A stretch of DNA of 64,000 nucleotides from Flavobacterium omnivorum. GTDB taxonomy: Bacteria; Bacteroidota; Bacteroidia; Flavobacteriales; Flavobacteriaceae. A program made the translations under genes and the position numbers. The notes under the pieces are model-generated. The model was not told the DNA's origin and ran no database searches. It worked only from the letters and a program-made list of their open reading frames with translations. Below, one piece after another: positions 28,577-36,666 of this stretch (position 1 is the stretch's first letter; every line of letters begins with the position of its first letter). The stretch covers positions 124,001 through 188,000 of the forward strand of contig NZ_FNDB01000005.1 in assembly GCF_900099915.1 (NCBI RefSeq). Reading direction: 5' to 3'.

Positions 28577-29838
28577 TTCTAAAAATAATTACAAAACTGA
28601 CTTTTTTAATAGTATTGTTGTGCTTCTTTCAAATGCAGGGACAGCAAAAAGCCTATAATGGAAACCCGGATACTTCCTTTGAAACAGCACGGAACTTAGC
28701 GTTCAACCAGCAAAGAAAACAAGCGCAAGATACTTTGCTAAATATATTGACTAAATATCCTGATTATCATGATATCCGTTTATTTTTAGGAACAACTTAT
28801 TCTTGGGATGGAGATTATAAAAAAGCTAGAAAAGTATTTGCAAGTATTTTAGAGAAAGATTTACAGCACAAAGCCACTTGGATTGCAGCAATTAAAAACG
28901 AATCATGGAGTGACGCGCCCTATGAAGCTCTAGAAATGACTAACAAGGCATTAAAAATATTCCCAAATGATTTAGAAATTGTTTTATTAAAGGCAACTGC
29001 TCTTACTAATACAAACAACGCCGTAGAGGCGCGAAATACTGTTAAAACATATATTGCACAAAATCCGGATGATAAAAAATCAAAAGAGTTTCTGAGCGAT
29101 TTAAACAGTACCCTGCGAACTAACGATATAGGCTTGCGAGCTGCGGTAGATATATACTCTAAAACCTTTGACCCCATGCAATACTACACATTGAGTTATG
29201 CTAAGCAAACAAAATATGGCAGCATTATTGGAAAATATAATTTTAACCGCCGTTTTAACGAAAATGGATCTCAAATAGAATTTGATTTATACCCTAAAAT
29301 TGCAAAAGGCCTGTATGCTTACGTAAATGTAGGCTTTGCCAATACTTTTCTTTTTCCCGATTTAAGATATGGTGCTGAACTATACAAATCACTGCCTCAT
29401 AGTCTAGAAATTTCGGCCGGTTTTAGAACTTTAAAATACAGTTCAACAACTACAATTTACACGGGATCTATTGGTTGGTATACTGGAAACAGTTTTTGGT
29501 CCTTGCGGCCAAATTTCACTCCAGGTGGCGGAGTTACTAGCACATCAGCAGCTTTAAATTATAGAAAATACCGCAGCAATGCCGAAAACTATTTGAGCTT
29601 TTTATTTAGTATGGGAGTGTCTCCTGAAGCCAATCAATTTATATTTGATGCTACCGATGCCGCCATTATTAACCTAAAAACACAGCGCTTTAATGTGGGC
29701 TACTTTTTTACTGCTAACAAAAACAAAGAAGCTTGGGGTGCACAATTTGACGTAGCACATCAAGAAATAGCTTTTGATCCTGGCCATTATTTTTGGATTT
29801 ATTCGCTAACCGTCTCATGGAATCTAAAGTTCAAATAA
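28573..29838 (+). CDS. YaiO-family TPR plus outer-membrane beta-barrel protein (module 1)
   Basis: A 421-residue exported protein. A signal peptide (cleavage near QMQGQ) is followed by TPR-like helices (about residues 36-180; TTYSWDGDYKKARKVF) and a C-terminal 16- to 18-strand-like beta-barrel (about 185-421, ending TVSWNLKFK). This is the architecture of the YaiO outer-membrane family and, in outline, of the PgaA and BcsC exporters. In E. coli, yaiO is beside a GT2 gene, yaiP. It starts inside the phosphotransferase gene (ATGA overlap), so the two products are probably made together. The role as polymer exit pore is inferred. Confidence 0.87.
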   Translation: MILKIITKLTFLIVLLCFFQMQGQQKAYNGNPDTSFETARNLAFNQQRKQAQDTLLNILTKYPDYHDIRLFLGTTYSWDGDYKKARKVFASILEKDLQHKATWIAAIKNESWSDAPYEALEMTNKALKIFPNDLEIVLLKATALTNTNNAVEARNTVKTYIAQNPDDKKSKEFLSDLNSTLRTNDIGLRAAVDIYSKTFDPMQYYTLSYAKQTKYGSIIGKYNFNRRFNENGSQIEFDLYPKIAKGLYAYVNVGFANTFLFPDLRYGAELYKSLPHSLEISAGFRTLKYSSTTTIYTGSIGWYTGNSFWSLRPNFTPGGGVTSTSAALNYRKYRSNAENYLSFLFSMGVSPEANQFIFDATDAAIINLKTQRFNVGYFFTANKNKEAWGAQFDVAHQEIAFDPGHYFWIYSLTVSWNLKFK

Positions 29839-29874
29839 AGAGACTCCGCTTTTCAAGTACAATTTTAATTTTGT

Positions 29875-29909
29875 AAAATTCTTCTTTTACTCCAGGAAAG
29901 AAGAATTTT
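29875..29909 (+). terminator. Terminator after module 1
   Basis: A 13-bp perfect stem (aaaattcttcttt / aaagaagaatttt) with a 9-nt loop, 36 nt after the barrel gene. It separates the two modules. The rest of the gap to 30176 is AT-rich with only a 21-codon ORF near 30031 and no supported gene. Confidence 0.75.
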
Positions 29910-30176
29910 GCTTATTTATTAGATCCGAATTTGGAGTTAATGTTTAAAAAAAGCGTACCGTTTCACTTTTAACTACTGTAAAAATAACTAAACTACTAAG
30001 TCCCTTGGAAAAGCATCGGGATTTGTTAAAATGAATTCCAAAAAACTACATCTTATTAAATATTATTCCGGTCTTTTTTTAGAATATGTCTTTTAAAGGA
30101 TTTAAATGTTATACGTCGAAAATATTTTTTTTAGCTTTATTTTATTTGTAATATTAACTCATCAACACTGCTAATC

Positions 30177-31238
30177 ATGGACTTATTCGTAAAAAACCTA
30201 GAAACCTATATAATCCCATTTATGGTGCTATTAACGGTGTTACTAGCCCTAATTTTACTATTACGAAGAATACGATATGAGCGTAATAAACCCCTTAAAG
30301 AATCAATAAGCAATAAAGCAGAGACGTTTTTGACGGAGATGATTCTCTCCAAACCGAATAGTGAAAAATTCAGAACAAAATTATCTCTTTTTAAAAAAGA
30401 GATTCCTCTTCATAAATCCTGGTGTAAGGAAATGATCATTAATGACATGATTCGTTTTAAGAGTAGTTTGAAGGGAAAGGTATCCGAGCAAATCACAATT
30501 TTTTACCAAGCTTTAAATCTTGATAAATATTCTGAAGGATTAATTCGCGATTTTAGAAGTTTTTATAAATGTGAAGGGTTTTTTCACTACCAAGCTTTAG
30601 AGTATAAAAAAGGAGGGTCTTTGATCAAAACGTATTTGAAACACCCCAATATTGTAATTCAATCAAATGCCAAGATGGCCTATATCTCCTTGTCAGAAAA
30701 TCACATGGAAAGTTTTCTGGAATTATCCTCAGGGATTTCGCAATTGAATATGATAAAAATTATGGACATATTGCATGAAAAGAAAATTCCAATTCCTAAA
30801 AACATTGACCAATGGCTTTTGACCACTAACGCTTCAGTTATAAAATTAGGACTTAAAATAATGGTTTATTACAATTATAGAAGCAGCGCCAAAGAAATTA
30901 TTGAATTGATTCAACTAGAAGATAACAGCGTAAAAAAGGAGGCTCTAATTGCCATCCGAGAACTCTTTTTGATTGAAGCTAAAGAGGATATACTGCGGCT
31001 TTTTGACCAAGTAACCCCTGAGCTCAAAATAGAAATATTAGATACATTAAAGGTAATTGGCGATGAAAGTATGCTGTCTTTTCTAGAAAATATATTATCC
31101 TACGAAACCAATAAAGATCTAAAATTAAAAGCAGTTGACTGTTTAAATGAAATAGATAAAACAGGGTTAGATGTGCTAGCTTCCCAAGATTATGACACCT
31201 CAAAAATGACAAAACATGTAAGAGCAATTTATATCTAA
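30177..31238 (+). CDS. Membrane-anchored HEAT-like repeat protein (module 2)
   Basis: A 353-residue paralogue of the protein at 23638-24741: same length class, one N-terminal transmembrane helix (about residues 11-31), a basic stop-transfer segment (RRIRYERNK) and then alpha-helical repeats (DNSVKKEALIAIRELFLIEAKEDILRLF-type pairs, quoted here only in part). The repeats have drifted more than in module 1. It overlaps the glycosyltransferase start by one base (TAATG), so the two products are probably made in equal amounts. It is inferred to be a scaffold for the glycosyltransferase; there is no catalytic motif. Confidence 0.78.
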   Translation: MDLFVKNLETYIIPFMVLLTVLLALILLLRRIRYERNKPLKESISNKAETFLTEMILSKPNSEKFRTKLSLFKKEIPLHKSWCKEMIINDMIRFKSSLKGKVSEQITIFYQALNLDKYSEGLIRDFRSFYKCEGFFHYQALEYKKGGSLIKTYLKHPNIVIQSNAKMAYISLSENHMESFLELSSGISQLNMIKIMDILHEKKIPIPKNIDQWLLTTNASVIKLGLKIMVYYNYRSSAKEIIELIQLEDNSVKKEALIAIRELFLIEAKEDILRLFDQVTPELKIEILDTLKVIGDESMLSFLENILSYETNKDLKLKAVDCLNEIDKTGLDVLASQDYDTSKMTKHVRAIYI

Positions 31239-32680
31239 TGATATATAATTTCACCCATCAAATTATTTACTACTACGAAATTTTTATTTCGCTTTTTTCG
31301 CTTACTTATATTTTAATTTACATCGTATTATCAATTCTCTCCTATTTTGCGATACTGAAACATCTCAGATACCAAAAATACATTTCGGAAGATATATTAA
31401 GACGTTCAAATCATTTACTAGGCGTTTCAGTTGTAGCACCTGCTTTTAATGAAGGAGTTAGTATTGTCTATAATGTTAAATCTTTGCTGTCATTAAGCTA
31501 TCCTAGGTACGAAATTATTATTGTCAATGATGGTAGTACAGATGATACTTTAACCAAATTGATAACCGAATTTGAACTGGTTAAAGTTGATTTTTATTAC
31601 CAAGAAAGAATCGTGACTATGCCCGTTCGAGGACACTATAAATCGACAAACCCTATATATTCAAAGTTGATGGTGGTGGATAAAGTGAACGGAAAAAGTA
31701 AAGCAGACGGTTCTAATGCAGGAATCAATTCATCTCAATATCCCTTATTTTTATGCACGGATGTAGATTGCATTTTAAAAACTGATACCATTTTAAAATT
31801 AGCGAAACCATTTATGGAAAATGAAACACGAGTAATCGCGACAGGAGCCGGAATAAGAATTTCTAATTCTTGCGAGGTGAAAGAAGGTTTTTTGCATCAG
31901 GTACATTTTCCTAAAGATTGGTATCCTAGATTTCAGGAATTAGAGTATGTCCGATCCTTCCTATTTGGGAGAATGGCTTGGAGCCAAATTAATGGATTGT
32001 TATTAGTTTCAGGTGGTCTGGGAATGTTTGATAAAGAAATAGCGATAAAAGTTGGCGGTTACTGGCATAAATCATTAGGAGAAGATATGGAACTTATCAC
32101 CCGAATGCGAAAACACATGCATGAAAAAAAAGAACCTTTTTTAATCCAATACATTCCAGAATCCTTGTGTTGGACCGAAGTTCCTGAAACTAAAAAAGTA
32201 CTACTCAGACAACGGACACGCTGGGCGAGAGGACTGATACAAACGCTATACTTGCACCGAAAAATGTTTTTAAATCCCAAATATGGAAAAACAGCTTTTT
32301 TAATTTTACCTTTCTTTTTTGTATTCGAATTGTTAGTTCCTATCATAGAAATTCTGGGAATTCTTGCGCTGATTATTGGTTTTTTATACAATTCAGTTAA
32401 TGTTGAATATCTCGTTTCGGTAGCATTGTTCGTCTATCTTTTTTATTTAATGATCACGCTGATTTCTATTTTTATAGACGATTTATTGTATAAAAGCTAC
32501 GCTAATTACAAAGAATTAGCAATATTGATTTTTATGGCCATAATAGAGCCCTTTGTTTACCATCCATTAAATGTTTATGCCTCATTAAAGGGATATTGGT
32601 TGTTTTTCAGACAAACAGAACAAAAGTGGGGCGTTATGGTTCGAAAAGGATTTGCAAACACACAAAAAGTAACGTCATGA
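31238..32680 (+). CDS. Processive family 2 glycosyltransferase (module 2)
   Basis: A 480-residue paralogue of the module 1 GT2 with the same membrane layout. Motifs are VVAPAFNEG, NDGSTDDT, DVDCIL near residue 174 and QRTRWARG near residue 324. The usual GGKADALNxG block is altered to NGKSKADGSNAG: one residue longer, with GS replacing AL. This may change donor handling or lower activity. No PilZ domain is present. It overlaps the HEAT gene by 1 nt and the YaiO gene by 4 nt, so the three products are translationally coupled. The polymer may differ from that of module 1, or the two enzymes may act together. Confidence 0.92.
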   Translation: MIYNFTHQIIYYYEIFISLFSLTYILIYIVLSILSYFAILKHLRYQKYISEDILRRSNHLLGVSVVAPAFNEGVSIVYNVKSLLSLSYPRYEIIIVNDGSTDDTLTKLITEFELVKVDFYYQERIVTMPVRGHYKSTNPIYSKLMVVDKVNGKSKADGSNAGINSSQYPLFLCTDVDCILKTDTILKLAKPFMENETRVIATGAGIRISNSCEVKEGFLHQVHFPKDWYPRFQELEYVRSFLFGRMAWSQINGLLLVSGGLGMFDKEIAIKVGGYWHKSLGEDMELITRMRKHMHEKKEPFLIQYIPESLCWTEVPETKKVLLRQRTRWARGLIQTLYLHRKMFLNPKYGKTAFLILPFFFVFELLVPIIEILGILALIIGFLYNSVNVEYLVSVALFVYLFYLMITLISIFIDDLLYKSYANYKELAILIFMAIIEPFVYHPLNVYASLKGYWLFFRQTEQKWGVMVRKGFANTQKVTS

Positions 32681-33945
32681 TCCAAAACAAAATTCTAACA
32701 ACCGCCAGTTTGATTCTGATTCTAGTATTTATGTCCAACCAAAATTTATCCGCACAAAAAATTGATTCGGATAGTTTGCTCACGGTCATTATAAAAGATA
32801 TGCAAACCACTAAGAATTATGAAAAAAACATCCAAAAAGCATTATTAGGAAAAAAAATCGCTCCTACTTATCTAGATTACTATTTGCTTCTAGGAAGAAA
32901 TTATGATTTAGTAAAAAAGAATGACAGCGCACGGTTTTATTATAAATATTACATTGACAAATCTCCAACGAATTATGACGCTTTAAATTATTTAATAAAC
33001 CTTGAATTAGAAACTAAAAATTATAAAGAAGCTGAAAGTATTATTGACAAAGCCATCGAATTACATCCAGAGAGTAAAAATTTTGAACAAAAAAAATTAA
33101 CGGTTTTACAATTGCAAAAAGAGCAAAAAAGAGAATATGAATATTTAAAAAAATTACAATTAAAAAACCCTAATGACGATGCTGTGACGCAACTTATTTT
33201 TCAAATGGAGTCAAAGTTAAAATCAGACCGACTGGGTGCAACGTACAGTTATACCACTTTTGATAGAAAAGGATATGGTCCATGGCATCTGTTAGGTTTT
33301 CAATACATAAGAGAGCGTCAGTGGGGATCATTGACCGGTCATATCAATTACGCAGATCGTTTATCCTCGGGACAAAGTATTGCAAATGGCATTCAATATG
33401 AATTAGAATCTTATCTTTTTACTAGCAAAAACAACTATTCCTATTTGGGTGCAGCTTACAGCAACGATCTTGTTTTTCCCAAATTGAGACTTGGATATTC
33501 CTTTTATCAGAATTTTAAAAAAGGTTGGGAAGGCGATTTGGGCATTCGCTACTTAAAAACCCAAGATAATGACTTCACAACTGTTGTTCTTGGGGCGGGA
33601 AAATACATTGGCTCGTATTGGATTAATCTGAGAACTTTTATTCAAAGCGACAATAATAATTGGTATCCCGCAGTCAGTCTAAACATCAGGTATTACTTTG
33701 ATACTCGATTTGATTATGTAACTTTGACTTCTGGTTATGGTTCCTCTCCAGAAGAGAGAACCACTCTGGGACAATTCAATGAAAGAATTTCGCTTGATTC
33801 ATATCGCATGGGTGCAGGATATTACAAAATGTTCCACAAACACTACATAGCGGGCCTTCAAGTTACTTATAACAAGCAAGAATATGTTCGAAACTTAACA
33901 CAAAACGAATTGGAATTATCGCTAATGTTGCAATATAAATTCTAA
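32677..33945 (+). CDS. YaiO-family TPR plus outer-membrane beta-barrel protein (module 2)
   Basis: A 422-residue exported protein with a signal peptide (MIQNKILTTASLILILVF..., cleavage near NLSAQ), TPR helices (about residues 45-180; NYKEAESIIDKAIELHPES) and a C-terminal barrel ending LSLMLQYKF. It is the counterpart of the protein at 28573-29838, but the TPR part is divergent. The ATG at 32677 gives a proper signal peptide and an ATGA overlap with the glycosyltransferase stop. The longer frame from 32596 would put 27 polar residues in front of the signal sequence and is rejected. The inferred role is an export pore or OM-periplasm bridge for module 2. Confidence 0.87.
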   Translation: MIQNKILTTASLILILVFMSNQNLSAQKIDSDSLLTVIIKDMQTTKNYEKNIQKALLGKKIAPTYLDYYLLLGRNYDLVKKNDSARFYYKYYIDKSPTNYDALNYLINLELETKNYKEAESIIDKAIELHPESKNFEQKKLTVLQLQKEQKREYEYLKKLQLKNPNDDAVTQLIFQMESKLKSDRLGATYSYTTFDRKGYGPWHLLGFQYIRERQWGSLTGHINYADRLSSGQSIANGIQYELESYLFTSKNNYSYLGAAYSNDLVFPKLRLGYSFYQNFKKGWEGDLGIRYLKTQDNDFTTVVLGAGKYIGSYWINLRTFIQSDNNNWYPAVSLNIRYYFDTRFDYVTLTSGYGSSPEERTTLGQFNERISLDSYRMGAGYYKMFHKHYIAGLQVTYNKQEYVRNLTQNELELSLMLQYKF

Positions 33946-33949
33946 AAAT

Positions 33950-36184
33950 ATGTTTATCCTACGGCTGAAAATAATTTATACGCTATTTTTTATAGTTCTT
34001 TTTAACTCGCAAGCTATGGCTCAATCTAATATTATAATTGAGAATGAAACAGGGAATGAAAATACGATTATCACTAACGATGAAATTGCAAAGCCTGCTG
34101 CGAAAATTTTAAAAACTTACTTAGATAAAAGTTTTATAAATCCATTTTTAGTACAAACAAACAATGAACCTAAAAAAATGGCTTCCTCCATTTACCTCGT
34201 TATTTCAAAGTTAAAAAATAAAAAAGACCAAAATAGTTTCAGCATCAAAAGTGATGAGAAGGATATTTATTTGATTGCACCTAATGAAAAACTTCTTCGA
34301 TATGCCATTTATACTTTACTTGAAAATTGGGGATTTAGAAAATTCACTGCAACAGACCTGTATATCCCAAAATTAAAAAGAGTAGTTTTTCGACAGAATA
34401 CGGAGAAAACACACCATCCTTCTTTTGAATACCGAGTGCTACTCTATCCAGATGCCTTTGATGAAGATTTCAGGGATTGGCATAAATTAGACTGGCATCT
34501 AAATGATTTTAGTATCTGGGGACATTCATTTCAGACCCTGTTACCTGCAAAAGAATTTTTTAAAACAAATCCTGAATTTTTTGCCATTTATGAGGGAAAG
34601 CGAAGACCAGAATCGCTTTGTATGACCAGTGAACTTGCAGTTGAAAAGGTCATAAAAAAAATTTCTAAAATTATTGCTGAAAATCCCAATGCATCATTTA
34701 TATCGGTAAGTCAAAATGATGATGCCGTTTACTGTGAGTGCGAAAAATGCAAATCATTAAATGAAAAACACGGTGGACCGCAAGGTTCTTTATACTTTTT
34801 TCTGAACAAAATTGCCAAACATTTTCCTAAAACAAAAATAGCCACTCTAGCATACCAACATACTTATAAAGCCCCCATAAATTTAAAAATACAACCTAAT
34901 ATTTATACCTTATTTTGTCCAATCGAATTGAATAGAGGAAAATCAATAACAGCCGATCTTGACAACAAAACCTTTATTAAAGTATTGCACAACTGGGGAA
35001 AAACTACCTCTAATTTGTATTTATGGGATTATACGGTTCAATTTTCAAACTACTTATCTCCATTTCCAAACTTTCATACTTTTTCGGATAATTACAAACT
35101 TTTCAAACAAAACAATGTGAAAGGACTATTTGTCCAAGGTTATGCAGATGTTCCTGGTGATTTTTCGGAATTGAGACAGTATCTTTTAGCTAAATTATTG
35201 TGGAACAACGAAATAGATTTGGAAGCCACCACAGATGACTTTTTGAGAGGATTCTATGGTAATGCCGCCTCTTCGGTGAAAGAATATCTCCATTTATTGA
35301 CTGAAAATCAAGAAAATTCAAACCGACCTTTAGACATTTACTCTGGTCCAATTCAAAACAGAAATACATTTTTATCACCAAAAGCGATCGACCAATATGA
35401 TCAATTACTGAATGAAGCGGCGATGTCAGTAAGTGAAGATCCTGTTTTATCTTCCAGAATAAATAAATTAAGACTCACGCTAGAATATGTATTTTTTGAA
35501 CAGTCTAAGTTTTATGGCACGGACAAACACGGAATGTTTGTGATCAATACTGAAGGAAAAAAAGAAGTAAAAGCAGGACTTACCGAAAGAGTACTACAAT
35601 TTGCAGAATCCTGCAACGCATTTGGAATTTATGAACTGAGCGAGGAGGGACTATCGCCCAATAAATATTTCGAAAACTGGCTAGAAATTACTAAAAACAC
35701 AGCCACCCACCTTGGAGAAAAACTAGAAGTTAATTTTCTAACACCGCCAGCAATTGAATATTCTGCAAAAGGAAGCTCCTCACTAGTAGATGGAATTAAA
35801 GGGCATACGGACTACAATATCAATTGGATTGGATGGTATGGAAATAATCCCGAAATAGAATTGATAACCAATAGATTAGATTTTAATCACATTCAACTTC
35901 ACTTTTTGGACAACCAACGAAATTGGATTTTTATTCCAAAAAAAATTACACTATTTGGATATAAAAACAAAAAATGGAATTTGATAACTGAAAAAAAAAT
36001 CGTAGATGTAATAGAAAATTATGAAGTAAAAATTAGCGATATAGAGCTAACAGATACAAGCTTCCATTCTTTTGACAAAATTAAATTAGTCATACAAAAC
36101 CAAGATGATTTACCTATTTGGCGAAAGCGAAAAAATAAAAAACCAATGGTAATGATTGACGAGATTGAGCTTTATAAAAAATAA
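33950..36184 (+). CDS. Exported DUF4838-domain protein, probable carbohydrate-active enzyme
   Basis: A 744-residue secreted protein with a signal peptide (cleavage near AMAQS). The N-terminal section (about residues 25-130) resembles the alpha/beta domain that precedes the barrel in alpha-glucuronidase-like enzymes. The central TIM-barrel-like section (about 140-460) carries DUF4838 features: SVSQNDDAVYCECEKCK with a Cys pair or metal-site look, GPQGSLYFFLN, and LYLWDYTVQFSNYLSPFPN. The last 145 residues are beta-rich and resemble a discoidin-type binding domain (GWYGNNPEIEL, VMIDEIELYKK). The activity is not established. In this operon it may trim or degrade the exported polymer, like PgaB's hydrolase half or BcsZ. 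It lies 4 nt after the YaiO gene. Confidence 0.8.
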   Translation: MFILRLKIIYTLFFIVLFNSQAMAQSNIIIENETGNENTIITNDEIAKPAAKILKTYLDKSFINPFLVQTNNEPKKMASSIYLVISKLKNKKDQNSFSIKSDEKDIYLIAPNEKLLRYAIYTLLENWGFRKFTATDLYIPKLKRVVFRQNTEKTHHPSFEYRVLLYPDAFDEDFRDWHKLDWHLNDFSIWGHSFQTLLPAKEFFKTNPEFFAIYEGKRRPESLCMTSELAVEKVIKKISKIIAENPNASFISVSQNDDAVYCECEKCKSLNEKHGGPQGSLYFFLNKIAKHFPKTKIATLAYQHTYKAPINLKIQPNIYTLFCPIELNRGKSITADLDNKTFIKVLHNWGKTTSNLYLWDYTVQFSNYLSPFPNFHTFSDNYKLFKQNNVKGLFVQGYADVPGDFSELRQYLLAKLLWNNEIDLEATTDDFLRGFYGNAASSVKEYLHLLTENQENSNRPLDIYSGPIQNRNTFLSPKAIDQYDQLLNEAAMSVSEDPVLSSRINKLRLTLEYVFFEQSKFYGTDKHGMFVINTEGKKEVKAGLTERVLQFAESCNAFGIYELSEEGLSPNKYFENWLEITKNTATHLGEKLEVNFLTPPAIEYSAKGSSSLVDGIKGHTDYNINWIGWYGNNPEIELITNRLDFNHIQLHFLDNQRNWIFIPKKITLFGYKNKKWNLITEKKIVDVIENYEVKISDIELTDTSFHSFDKIKLVIQNQDDLPIWRKRKNKKPMVMIDEIELYKK

Positions 36185-36195
36185 AATATCTAAAG

Positions 36196-36567
36196 ATGAA
36201 TAGCGACAAAAAAATACTGATCATTGAAGATGATGAACTAATGATCAAAATACTTGTGTTCATTTTAAGTAAGGAAGGATATCAGCTGACCGTCTTGAAA
36301 GATGGACTGAATGCTATTGAGCAATTGCATGACATAAATCCAGACATGGTGATCACTGATTTGCTATTGCCTTATAAATCTGGCTTGGAGGTAATCAGTT
36401 TTGTCAAAAGCCATTTTGATAAAAAAGTTATAATTGCTTTATCGAGTTTAGGTGAAGAAGAAAATTCTGTTAGCGAAGCATTTAAATTAGGTGCTGATGA
36501 TTTTATTGCAAAACCGTTTAATCCAAATGAATTAGTGTTACGTGTAAAGCGATTATTAAATAATTAG
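36196..36567 (+). CDS. Stand-alone CheY-like response regulator (module 2)
   Basis: A 123-residue receiver with all phosphorylation residues: E11, D12, D13, D55 in ITDLLLP, S84 in LSSLG and K106 in AKPFN. It has no output domain. It is the closest relative in the window to the receiver at 23236-23604: the positions of the key residues are identical and both share SGLEVIS and NELVLRVKRLL. It is the last gene of module 2, 11 nt after the DUF4838 gene. No histidine kinase is nearby. It presumably signals by binding a partner, with the HEAT proteins as first candidates. Confidence 0.92.
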   Translation: MNSDKKILIIEDDELMIKILVFILSKEGYQLTVLKDGLNAIEQLHDINPDMVITDLLLPYKSGLEVISFVKSHFDKKVIIALSSLGEEENSVSEAFKLGADDFIAKPFNPNELVLRVKRLLNN

Positions 36568-36642
36568 CTTCCTAAAAAAGTTGAGAATAGAATCAAAAAT
36601 GGTTTGAATCCGCTTGGTTTTCCGCATTACTTTCAAAAAGAC

Positions 36643-36650
36643 TATCTTTG
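36643..36650 (+). promoter_or_regulatory. Candidate -7 promoter element (TATCTTTG)
   Basis: It matches TAnnTTTG, 16 nt upstream of the helicase ATG at 36667. A TTG at 36614 is 26 nt upstream, somewhat farther than usual for -33. Confidence 0.4.
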
Positions 36651-36666
36651 CAAAAAATTTAAGCAA

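Noticed and set aside
32596..32676. 27-residue extension of the module 2 YaiO protein
   Set aside because: It overlaps the glycosyltransferase end and would bury the signal peptide; the ATGA start at 32677 is better.
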